From the NCBI GenBank assembly GCA_030428695.1, contig JAUIEM010000011.1, positions 1 through 45,142 on the forward strand: a stretch of DNA of 45,142 nt. The letters run 5' to 3'. Source of the DNA: a bacterium. GTDB taxonomy: Bacteria; Planctomycetota; J058; JAJDCP01. The notes under the pieces are model-generated. The model was given only the letters and a program-made list of their open reading frames with translations, searched no databases and was not told the DNA's origin. The position numbers and the translations under genes were made by a program. Below, in pieces: positions 23,604 to 30,743 of the stretch (the stretch's first letter is position 1; each line of letters opens with the position of its first letter).

Positions 23604-25336
23604 CGCAGGGCTCCGAGGCCGTCGGCCAGGCGGGCGTGCAGGGGAGCGTCGAGGGGCGCCCAGGCGCGGGCCCCGGGCAGCAGCACGTAGAGCGGGTCGG
23701 ACACCTCCTGCGGCGCGTAGCCCGCGGCCTTCAGCGGGCCCTTCTTGAGCTTGAAGGTGCTCGTGGTCTCGAGCTCCGCGCACACCCGCAGGAAGACGGG
23801 CAGCGTTTCGAGGCGGGGCGCATCCTCCCACACCACGGCGAGCATGCCGGCCCGGCCGGTCGCCCCCGGCACCTCGACCCCGTAGGCCGCCGCGGCCCGC
23901 ACCCCGGGCACCCCGCGGGCGACCGCCTCGACCTCGGCGGCGGCGACGTTCTCCCCCTTCCAGCGCCAGGTGTCGCCGAGCCGGTCGACGAAGGCGAGGT
24001 GGCCGAAGCCGATGTGCCGCATCAGGTCTCCGGAGCTGACCCACACGTCAGCGGAGGCGAAGGCCCCGCGCACCAGCTTGCGCTCGCTGGCGGCCTCGTC
24101 GGTGTAGCCGTCGAAGGCGAAGCGCCTGGTCACCTCGAGCAGCAACAGCCCCGCCTGGCCGTCGGGGACCTTCCGCACCTTCCCGTCGCTGCCCCGCATC
24201 GGCCGCCCCTCGTCGTCGCATTCCACCAGCGCCCAGGGGGAGGGGCAGAGGCCGACGGTGCCCTCGAGGTTGAGGATGTTGAAGCAGCCGGACGGCAGCT
24301 CGCTCGCCCCGTAGTACTCGTACACCTCGCGCAGCCCGAAGCGCTCCTTGAAGGGCGCGCACCAGTCCGCCCGCAGCCCCAGGCCGACCGCCCGGGTCAC
24401 GCCGTGGGCCCGGTCGCCGGGGGAGGGGGGCTGCTCGAGCAGGTAGCGGGCGGTCTGGCCGATGTAGGCGATCGCGGTCGCCCCGGTCGCGCGGCAGTCG
24501 TCCCAGAAGGCCGAGGCGCTGAAGCGCTCCCGCAGGGCGAGGGCCGCGCCGGTCATCACCGCGCTGCCCCAGCACACCGTCAGGGCGTGGTTGTGGAACA
24601 GGGGGAGCGGGCAGTACAGCACGTCGCCGGGCCGCAACCGCAGGCACACCGTGCCGAACATCAGGCCGGCTCCCAGCCAGCGCTGGTGGGACATGCGCGA
24701 GGCCTTGGGGAGACCCGTCGTGCCGGAGGTGAAGATCAGAAAGGCCGGGTCGCCGAGCCGCACCTCGGCGAGCTCCGGAGGTTCCCCCGCCGGCGCCTCC
24801 GCCGCCTCGGCGAGCAGGTCCGGGCCGTCCACCCCCGGACCGAGCCACCAGGGCGGCGGCGCCGCCTCCGTGCCCGCGTAGCGCCCGGCCAGGGCGGGAT
24901 CGACCACCGCGGCCGTCGGCGCGAGCCGGGCCAGGCTGGCCGCCAGCGAGGCGCCGCGCTGCTCGCTGTTCAAGAGAGCGGGCCGGGCCCCGAGCTTGGC
25001 CAGGCCGGCGACGGCCGCGAGCAGCTCGGGGCGGTTCCGGGACAAGAGGGCGACGACCGTGCCCGGGCCGATCCCGCGCTGGCGGAAGACCCAGGCCAGG
25101 CGGTTGGCGCAGCCGTTGAGCCAGGCGTAGCTCAGCCTCCGCGGCCCGTCGATCAGGGCTGTCGCGCCCGGCTGGCGGCGGGCAGTGCGGGCGAGCGCCG
25201 CGCCGAGGGAGTAGCGGCTGTCGGCGCCGCGCGGGCCGAGGGTGAGGCCGAGCTCGAGCAGGCCGGGCAGGCGGCCGGCGAGGCCGAGCAGTCCGCGGCC
25301 GACGGCGGCGAGGCCGATGCGGCGAGGGGCGGGCAT
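23600..25336 (-). CDS. Long/very-long-chain acyl-CoA synthetase (FATP/FadD6-like)
   Basis: A 578-residue adenylate-forming enzyme activating fatty acids to acyl-CoA. Landmarks are the AMP-binding loop FLIFTSGTTGLPKASRMSH, YEYYGASELP, the VDRLGDTWRWKGENVAAAEV motif characteristic of the FATP (solute carrier 27)/FadD6 branch, and the C-terminal TFKLKKGPLKAAGY with the catalytic lysine. ATG follows GGAGG with a four-base spacer. It is the first gene of the lipid operon and would feed acyl-CoA to the acyltransferase and WS/DGAT. It is divergent from a gene of unknown function, 89 bases away. Confidence 0.93.
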   Translation of the reverse strand: MPAPRRIGLAAVGRGLLGLAGRLPGLLELGLTLGPRGADSRYSLGAALARTARRQPGATALIDGPRRLSYAWLNGCANRLAWVFRQRGIGPGTVVALLSRNRPELLAAVAGLAKLGARPALLNSEQRGASLAASLARLAPTAAVVDPALAGRYAGTEAAPPPWWLGPGVDGPDLLAEAAEAPAGEPPELAEVRLGDPAFLIFTSGTTGLPKASRMSHQRWLGAGLMFGTVCLRLRPGDVLYCPLPLFHNHALTVCWGSAVMTGAALALRERFSASAFWDDCRATGATAIAYIGQTARYLLEQPPSPGDRAHGVTRAVGLGLRADWCAPFKERFGLREVYEYYGASELPSGCFNILNLEGTVGLCPSPWALVECDDEGRPMRGSDGKVRKVPDGQAGLLLLEVTRRFAFDGYTDEAASERKLVRGAFASADVWVSSGDLMRHIGFGHLAFVDRLGDTWRWKGENVAAAEVEAVARGVPGVRAAAAYGVEVPGATGRAGMLAVVWEDAPRLETLPVFLRVCAELETTSTFKLKKGPLKAAGYAPQEVSDPLYVLLPGARAWAPLDAPLHARLADGLGALR

Positions 25337-25367
25337 GTTTCCTCCGGGCGGGGGGCCTCCGCCAGCG

Positions 25368-25396
25368 TACACATCCGGAGCGGCGCCTGGTATCAT
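25368..25396 (+). promoter_or_regulatory. Probable sigma-70 promoter of the unknown gene pair
   Basis: TACACA, then 17 bases, then TATCAT with a TGG just before it (extended -10). It lies 30 bases before the ATG at 25426. Confidence 0.5.
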
Positions 25397-25425
25397 CGAT
25401 CCCAACGTTCCAACAGGAGGGCGTG

Positions 25426-26412
25426 ATGCCACAGGTCAGCCACTGTCCGAAATGCGGCAAACAGGTCACCCCCGCGAGCGGCGGCGGCGGAGGCGGCGGT
25501 TCCCCCAGCGCCCCGACCGGCGGCGGGGGCGCGGCCGGCCCCGGGGTCAAGCCCGAGTGGGACAACGCGCCGGCCGACAACCCGGTCGCGGGCAAGTTCC
25601 AGCACTTGCTCGACTACCTGAAGTTCTCCCACGACGGGCGCGGCACCGTGTACGGGCCGATGAACCTCAAGTACGACTCCGCGACCAACAAGTGCATCGC
25701 GAACAACCGCTGGCACACGAGCCGCCGTCCCAAGAAGGAAGACTTCAAGCCCTGGACCCAGCCCTTCGCCTGCAGCACCCTCGCCTCCTTCATCTGCTGC
25801 TACTGGCTCAACATCAACGATCAGTGGGCGAACATGATCGGGAACTCGACGAGCAAGTGCGTCAACCCGCGCTACAAGGGCAAGAAGCACGAGCGCACCG
25901 GCAAGGAGTGGTTCAACCAGGACTTCGCGAGCTACTTCACCCCCCTCGAGGGCGGCAAGCGCCAGTGCTGGAAGTACTGGCTCGAGAACGACCGCTGGCG
26001 CAACGCCGGCTTCGCGGAGTTCCAGCTCGGCCTGCAGTACGGCCACGTGATCACGGTGTGGCGGCTCGGCGGGCGCATCAAGGTCAAGGACCGCAAGACC
26101 GGCCAGATCTACCCCGAGGGCCTGTACCGCCTCGCCGCGGACGGCAACTTCACCCCCGACCGCTCGAAGTTCTCGGCCAACGCCCTGACCTGGAAGCGCA
26201 TCGACACCTGCCGCCGCCACAAGACCAAGGGGCCGACCCAGAAGGGCGACGTCGCGATCTGGGTGTGCAAGAACCTGACCGACGATGCGAAGCCCGACGG
26301 TGGGGCCTACGCGAACAACCCGGCGCCGATCCTGCGCTTCGGCAAGATGGAGAACGTCGAGAACGTCCCGACGATGGCCGACGCCAACGCCTCCGACATT
26401 CTCAAGGGGTAG
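25426..26412 (+). CDS. Unknown protein with N-terminal CxxC, Gly-rich linker and possible Cys-His hydrolase region
   Basis: A 328-residue protein not recognised by family. Order seen: a short zinc-ribbon-like knuckle (HCPKCGKQ, residues 7-14), a linker of Gly, Ser and Pro (residues about 17-42), then a basic, aromatic-rich body. The body has FACSTLASFICCYW (Cys116) and LQYGHVITVWRL (His207), an order and spacing that could suit a papain/NlpC-type cysteine hydrolase, but no family match was made. Five or more other cysteines may bind metal. No signal peptide. AGGAGG is five bases before ATG. It has its own promoter and is followed after four bases by a cysteine-rich acidic gene, so the two are likely partners. 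Confidence 0.55.
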   Translation: MPQVSHCPKCGKQVTPASGGGGGGGSPSAPTGGGGAAGPGVKPEWDNAPADNPVAGKFQHLLDYLKFSHDGRGTVYGPMNLKYDSATNKCIANNRWHTSRRPKKEDFKPWTQPFACSTLASFICCYWLNINDQWANMIGNSTSKCVNPRYKGKKHERTGKEWFNQDFASYFTPLEGGKRQCWKYWLENDRWRNAGFAEFQLGLQYGHVITVWRLGGRIKVKDRKTGQIYPEGLYRLAADGNFTPDRSKFSANALTWKRIDTCRRHKTKGPTQKGDVAIWVCKNLTDDAKPDGGAYANNPAPILRFGKMENVENVPTMADANASDILKG

Positions 26413-26416
26413 AGCG

Positions 26417-26839
26417 GTGACCGAGAAATCCCCGGACGAGATGACGCCCGAGGAGCTGCTCGACTACAACGAGACCTTCGACGAGACCGGCCTCGCCGAC
26501 TACCTCGACTACGTCGCCGAGCACGGCACCGACGTCGGCTACGAGCCTCCCGCCGAGGAGATCGACCTCGACCTGACGACGACCCCCGGGCGCGGCTGCA
26601 TGGTCGGCTGGTACTGCCGGAAGGAGGCGCAGACCGCCCCCGGCTGCGAGAAGCACTGCATGTTCACCCGCGACGTCGAGGCGGAGCGACCGAACTGCTT
26701 CGGCTTCAACTCCGGCGAGGGCATCCTCGAGCAGGGCGACTTCCTCTTCACGATCGTCAACCTGACCTGCCTCGACTGCCCGCACTTCCTCGCCTGCGGC
26801 GAAGAGACCGAGAAGCGCTGGTGCCACGGGCACGACTGA
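26417..26839 (+). CDS. Acidic cysteine-rich protein of unknown function
   Basis: A 140-residue protein in two parts: an acidic N-terminal half (EELLDYNETFDETGLADYLD) and a cysteine-rich C-terminal half with nine Cys and several His (GCMVGWYC, GCEKHCMF, NCFGF, CLDCPHFLAC, WCHGHD). The CxxC-like groups could bind Zn or an Fe-S cluster. It starts with GTG four bases after the preceding gene's stop; the ribosome site is weak, suggesting translational coupling. Its strong negative charge against the basic neighbour fits a partner or inhibitor, but that is inference from composition. No known family recognised. Confidence 0.55.
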   Translation: MTEKSPDEMTPEELLDYNETFDETGLADYLDYVAEHGTDVGYEPPAEEIDLDLTTTPGRGCMVGWYCRKEAQTAPGCEKHCMFTRDVEAERPNCFGFNSGEGILEQGDFLFTIVNLTCLDCPHFLACGEETEKRWCHGHD

Positions 26840-26846
26840 GCGCCCG

Positions 26847-26862
26847 GGGCTGCGGGCAGCCC
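26847..26862. terminator. Hairpin between convergent genes
   Basis: GGGCTG CGGG CAGCCC forms a six-base-pair stem in the 23 bases separating two stop codons on opposite strands. It may act as a bidirectional terminator. No T-run is present, so rho-independent action is uncertain. Confidence 0.5.
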
Positions 26863-29250
26863 TCAATCGGCCGCGGCCGGAGCCTCGAGGGTGAAGGTCC
26901 CCGCCGGCAGCGCCTCGCGGCGTTCGACGCTGAACAGGCTGAGCACCGTCGCCCCGCTGTGCTGGTTGCGGGTGGTGGCGCGGAAGGGCAGGACCACCCC
27001 CGCGACCTCGCGGTAGTCCTCGTACTCGATCGTCACCGGGATCTCCCCGAAGCCCGCGGCGACCTCGACCGCCCGCTCGCGCAGCACGCGGCCGGTCTCG
27101 AGGTCGACGGCGAGGGTCCGCGAGGGCAGGTCGGGGCCGGCCAGCTCGAGCAGCACCACCGGCCGCCCGCGGACCTCGTCGCGGCCGATGACCTGGGAGC
27201 CGGGGAAGCGGACGCGCAGGTCCCCGAGCCCGGCCAGGGGATGCCCGGCGACGGCCTGGGCCAGGGCGCGGCCCTCGAGCTCCTCGAAGGGGGCGAAGCT
27301 CGACAGGCTCCAGGCGCGCTCGCCGTCGCAGGCGGCGTGGATGCTGCCGAAGTCCCCGAGGTCCATGTGCTCGGCGTGCTTCGTCAGCCCCTCGCTGTGG
27401 ACGAGCAGCGATCCGACCACGCCCTGGTGGACGAAGTGGACCTCGCCGCGCATCTCCAGCGCGGGCACCTCCTCCGGGGCCAGCCCTCCGAGACCCCGAC
27501 GCAGCAGCGCCAGCGCCTCGTCGAGGCTCGGGAGCGGGTCCTCCTCGGCCGCGGCGACGCGCGCGGCGCGGTTCGCGGCGCCGTCCTGCAAGACGACCAC
27601 GGCGACGACCGCCCCGGCCTCATCGCGCTCGAAGCGCAGCTGGAACGTGTCCGGGCGCACCCGGAAGGCCCAGCGCCCGTCGGCGTCGGGGGGGAAGAGC
27701 TCGTACACCATCTGGCCCGGCACGTCGAGCGCGAGGCGCCGGTGGGCGATCTTCACGGTCAGCACCGTGCCGGCCTCGTCGCGGTAGCGGCCGAGGTAGG
27801 GCGCGAGCTCGGCGAGGGGGATCTCGACCGGGGGCTCGTGACCCTCGCGCAGGCACTCGAAGTCGAAGCCGGCCTGGTAGAGGTGCAGGGCGACCAGCTC
27901 CCCCTCGGCGTCGCGCTCGAAGGCGACCTGGATCGCGTCCGGGGCGATCGCGAAGGCCCAGCGGCCCTCCTCATCCGGGGGCTTGAGCTCGTACAGCATC
28001 TGGCCGGGCACGTCGAGGTGCAGGGTGCCGTCGCGGGCCTCGACCGTCAGCCAGCTGTCCTCGCCGAGGAAGCCGGCCGCGTAGCGCCCGCAGAGGGCGT
28101 CGAGCTCGGCCTGGCTCAGGCCGCTCGCGGGCTCTTCCTCGGCGAGCAGGGTGGCGAAGACCAGGTCGATCGAGGCGCTCTGCAGGGGCGTGAAGCTAGT
28201 GTTGGTCAGCAGCACGAAGCCGAGATCCTCCTCGGGCAACAGCGCGACCTGGGCGGCGAAGCCGTCGATGTTGCCGCCGTGCTCGACCACCTTCCGCCCC
28301 TCCCAGCTGCGCAGCATCCAGCCGAGGCCGTAGCCGACCCCGCCGCCGACCGCGAGCTGCTCGGTGCGGGTCTCTTCGAGCTCTTCGGCGCTGACAAGCC
28401 TGGTTCCGTCGATGCTCCCCCCGGCGAGCTGCAGGCGCAGCCAGCGGGCCATGTCGAGCACGTCGCTCGTGATGCTGCCGGCCGGTCCTATGGCGGTGAT
28501 GTCGCGCACGGGAACCGGCTCGAGCGTCTTCTCCGCATCGAGACGGTAGCCGGTCGCGAAGCGCGGGTCGGCGACGGCCTCGGCGATGACCGAGCGGCTC
28601 GCCTCCATGCCGAGCGGTTCGAGCAGCCGCTCCCGCAGGAGGGCGTGCCAGTCTTCCGCGCCGGCCGCCCGCGCGGCCGCCATGCCGGCGGCCAGGAACA
28701 TCACGTTGTTGTACAGGAAGTCCTCGCCGTAGCGGCCGAAGGGCCGTGCCCGGCGGGCCGCCGCGATGATCTCGGCCGGCTGCCGGTCGCCTCCGGCCCA
28801 CAACACGCCGAGGCGGGTGTAGCCGCTGCGGTGGCAGAGCAGGTCGCGGACGGTGAAGCGGAAGGCGTCCCCGCGCAGCTCGTGCATCCACCACGCGTTG
28901 CGATCGGCCCGCAGGCGCAGCTCGGGGAGGTACAGGACGGCCGGGTCGTCCCAGCGCAGGCGGTCTTCGTCGACCAGCATCGCGAGCAGCGCCGCGGTGA
29001 AGGCCTTGGTCGTCGAGCCGATGCAGAACTGCGTGGTCGGCGTGACCGGCTGCGCCGCCTCGATATCGGCGAAGCCGAAGCCGCGGGCGAACAGCAGGGA
29101 GTCGCCGTGCACCACGGCCAGGGCCAGGCCCGGCACGTCGTGTTGGACGCGTGCCTGCTCGAGGCGCTCGGCGAGCCGCTCGAGGCGGGCGGGGAGATCG
29201 TGCTGGGCGCAGGCCGCCGCAGCGAGCAACAGCAGCAGCAGGCGTCTCAT
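26863..29250 (-). CDS. Beta-lactamase-fold serine hydrolase lipoprotein with duplicated module
   Basis: A 795-residue exported protein. A hydrophobic start (RRLLLLLLAAAAC) resembles a lipobox at Cys14. Residues about 25-370 are a class C beta-lactamase-fold hydrolase: STTK (Ser79-Lys82), LYNN (Tyr180), EHGGNIDG. Two related modules of about 80 residues follow (about 380-462 and 474-560), each with LDVPGQM(L/V)YEL and GRWAF. A C-terminal region (about 565-795, GEVHFVHQGVVGSLLVHSEG to VVLPFRATTRNQHSG) resembles outer-membrane lipoprotein sorting (LolA-like) folds. It overlaps the upstream lipoprotein gene (ATGA). Likely an envelope esterase or peptidase; the substrate is unknown. Confidence 0.8.
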   Translation of the reverse strand: MRRLLLLLLAAAACAQHDLPARLERLAERLEQARVQHDVPGLALAVVHGDSLLFARGFGFADIEAAQPVTPTTQFCIGSTTKAFTAALLAMLVDEDRLRWDDPAVLYLPELRLRADRNAWWMHELRGDAFRFTVRDLLCHRSGYTRLGVLWAGGDRQPAEIIAAARRARPFGRYGEDFLYNNVMFLAAGMAAARAAGAEDWHALLRERLLEPLGMEASRSVIAEAVADPRFATGYRLDAEKTLEPVPVRDITAIGPAGSITSDVLDMARWLRLQLAGGSIDGTRLVSAEELEETRTEQLAVGGGVGYGLGWMLRSWEGRKVVEHGGNIDGFAAQVALLPEEDLGFVLLTNTSFTPLQSASIDLVFATLLAEEEPASGLSQAELDALCGRYAAGFLGEDSWLTVEARDGTLHLDVPGQMLYELKPPDEEGRWAFAIAPDAIQVAFERDAEGELVALHLYQAGFDFECLREGHEPPVEIPLAELAPYLGRYRDEAGTVLTVKIAHRRLALDVPGQMVYELFPPDADGRWAFRVRPDTFQLRFERDEAGAVVAVVVLQDGAANRAARVAAAEEDPLPSLDEALALLRRGLGGLAPEEVPALEMRGEVHFVHQGVVGSLLVHSEGLTKHAEHMDLGDFGSIHAACDGERAWSLSSFAPFEELEGRALAQAVAGHPLAGLGDLRVRFPGSQVIGRDEVRGRPVVLLELAGPDLPSRTLAVDLETGRVLRERAVEVAAGFGEIPVTIEYEDYREVAGVVLPFRATTRNQHSGATVLSLFSVERREALPAGTFTLEAPAAAD

Positions 29251-29831
29251 TCGATCACCTCCCACAGCCGGCCGACCGTGTCCTGGAGCGCGTCGCGTCG
29301 CGCGTCGATGAGGGCGACGCGTGTGTCGGGCACCGCGTCGAGGGCGGCATCGAGCGCATCGAGCAGGGCGAGGGAGGCCTCGAGCTCGGCCCGCAGCTCG
29401 GGCCGGTCGTCGCCGATCCGCGGCAGCAGGGCCTCGAGCTCGGCGCGGCGGTCGCCCTGCTCGGCGCGCAGCCCGTCCAGCCCCGTGCTCGCCAGCTCGA
29501 GCCCGAAGGACAGCTTCACCAGCCCCGCGAGCAGCTCGTCGCAGGAGAGCTCCAGGTCGGCCCAGACCGGCAAAGCCCGCAGGCGCGCGAGCCGCGCGTC
29601 CGGAGACTCGCCGGGCGTGACGCGCAGGGACCGCTCCTGGCGCAGGCGGGCGGCGGCTTCGGGCGCGTGCTCGAGCCACAGCGCGACCTCGGCGCTGTCG
29701 AGGGGGGCGCGCAGCAGCGCGGGCAGGGCCGCGCGCAGATCGGTCGCCTCGGCGAGCGCGGAGGTTCCCGCGATGCGCTCGTCGGCGCAGGCGCCGAGGG
29801 CGAAACAGAGCAGAGTCAGACGTAGGAGCAT
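29247..29831 (-). CDS. Small lipoprotein, hypothetical
   Basis: A 194-residue protein starting LLRLTLLCFALGACADER, with a lipobox LGAC at Cys15. The remainder is Ala-, Leu- and Glu-rich helix (RAELEALLPRIGDDRPELRA), consistent with a coiled-coil envelope protein. ATG has AGGAG nine bases upstream. It overlaps the serine hydrolase gene by four bases and is its operon partner. No family recognised. Confidence 0.65.
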   Translation of the reverse strand: MLLRLTLLCFALGACADERIAGTSALAEATDLRAALPALLRAPLDSAEVALWLEHAPEAAARLRQERSLRVTPGESPDARLARLRALPVWADLELSCDELLAGLVKLSFGLELASTGLDGLRAEQGDRRAELEALLPRIGDDRPELRAELEASLALLDALDAALDAVPDTRVALIDARRDALQDTVGRLWEVIE

Positions 29832-30054
29832 GGGAGAGCTCTCCTGGCAGGGGGTGGTGTATCTTCCCGCTTCGGCGGCGCAGATGCCAATCGTTCACGA
29901 AACGGCGCCGTGCGGGCGGAGGAACGGGGCGGTGTGACGCGCAGGCGAGGATGGGCTGAGCAAGTCCGGTGCCAGCCTGCGGTCGCGGGTCCCGTTGTGC
30001 GCGGGGTGGGAGGCAGGGCGTCGCGTCGGTTGCTCGTTGGCATGGAAGAAGAAC
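29832..30054. other. Intergenic upstream region of the lipoprotein operon
   Basis: Contains the leader of the minus-strand lipoprotein gene and otherwise no gene. No clear promoter was found. Confidence 0.4.
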
Positions 30055-30089
30055 TCAACGCAGAGGCGCAGAGGCGCAGAGGCGCAGAG
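30055..30089 (+). repeat. Left array of 8-bp CGCAGAGG units (gene-less element)
   Basis: TCAA followed by three CGCAGAGG units and CGCAGAG. It matches the array at 13022-13062 and is inverted relative to 30544-30579. Confidence 0.85.
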
Positions 30090-30166
30090 AAAAGGCTGTT
30101 TCGGAGGAGCCGAGACTGTCTTGGGTTGATTTCGATACTGACCTCCGCATAATTTCTGTCCCGGCT

Positions 30167-30194
30167 CGGCGGGCGGGGGTAAACACCGCCCTAC
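30167..30194 (-). repeat. Diverged copy of the 29-bp palindromic repeat
   Basis: On the minus strand this reads GTAGGGCGGTGTTTACCCCC then GCCCGCCG. It aligns to the copies at 9758-9786 and 30229-30257 with one gap and four changes, and lies head-to-head with the latter inside the MITE-like unit. Confidence 0.65.
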
Positions 30195-30228
30195 ATGGGA
30201 TTCGAGCAGTTGTAAGTATGACAAACAT

Positions 30229-30257
30229 GTAGGGGAGGGGTTCACCTCCTCCCGTCG
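30229..30257 (+). repeat. Copy of the 29-bp palindromic repeat
   Basis: GTAGGGGAGGGGTTCACCTC then CTCCCGTCG. It is identical to 9758-9786 except for one compensated stem pair (C-G to A-T), and so keeps the hairpin GGGAGG / CCTCCC. Confidence 0.75.
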
Positions 30258-30543
30258 TACTTCGCGAACTGACCTCCTCCGCGGACAGAACGTACGCTGA
30301 GGTCAGTAGGTGAAGAAGAGAAGAGAAGGAGCGGAGAAGAAAACGATAAAGTCAGAGAGGAAGTGTGTCACTTGTGTCAAGAAGATGGCAGCACTTTGTC
30401 TGCCAGTTCTTCTGTTTCTTTTCCTGGGTTCCTGGCTTCCTTATTTCTTCTTCTCTTCTCGTCTTCGTTCCTTTTCTTCCCCTTGACTTGACTTCTTGGT
30501 CCTCTCCAGGACTCGTCGATCGATAGAAGCGGAAGAAACCTCC

Positions 30544-30579
30544 CCTCTGCGCCTCTGCGTCTCTGAGCCTCTGCGTTGA
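30544..30579 (-). repeat. Right inverted array of 8-bp CGCAGAGG units (gene-less element)
   Basis: Read on the minus strand: TCAACGCAGAGGCTCAGAGA, then CGCAGAGG repeated. It mirrors the array at 30055-30089. Confidence 0.8.
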
Positions 30580-30743
30580 TTTCCTCCAGTGAAGTGAACT
30601 GCAAGAAGTCCGAAGCGACCTGGGCGGACCTCGGCGGCGACTTTGCCGAGGCCCAGGTCGCCCTGGGTCCGATGGAGCGCCAGGGCTACGCGGCGGCGCG
30701 CCGATGGTGTACCCTGGCGTTCCCCGCGACCCCCTGAGGACTG
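30580..30743. other. Leader region of the sigma-54 activator gene
   Basis: No gene is seen. GTGTACCCT near 30708 could be a weak -10; no -35 or -24/-12 sigma-54 site was recognised. Confidence 0.3.

Larger units (their letters stand above)
30136..30308. mobile_element. 173-bp MITE-like inverted repeat with TA ends
   Basis: The ends are a perfect 10-bp inverted repeat: TACTGACCTC at 30136-30145 and GAGGTCAGTA at 30299-30308. The arms stay related inward: ACTGACCTCCGC then TTCTGTCC on the left, and ACTGACCTCAGC then TTCTGTCC on the right arm's reverse complement (about 21 of 25 match). Further in are two oppositely oriented copies of a 29-bp hairpin. The outer TA could be a target duplication of the Tc1/mariner-IS630 kind. 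No transposase is nearby. Confidence 0.6.
30055..30579. mobile_element. Gene-less element bounded by inverted CGCAGAGG arrays
   Basis: About 525 bases between two inverted arrays of the same kind that frame the GxxExxY gene at 13018-13720. No intact coding sequence was found inside. It holds a 173-bp MITE-like inverted repeat (30136-30308) and a polypurine/polypyrimidine pair (30311-30342 and 30432-30482). GC content is visibly lower than in the surrounding genes. It may be a decayed or non-autonomous relative of the GxxExxY element. Confidence 0.5.

Noticed and set aside
29832..30743. Small genes or an RNA gene in the repeat island
   Set aside because: Short frames translate the repeats on both strands, none has a ribosome site or family motif, and no tRNA or known RNA fold was recognised.
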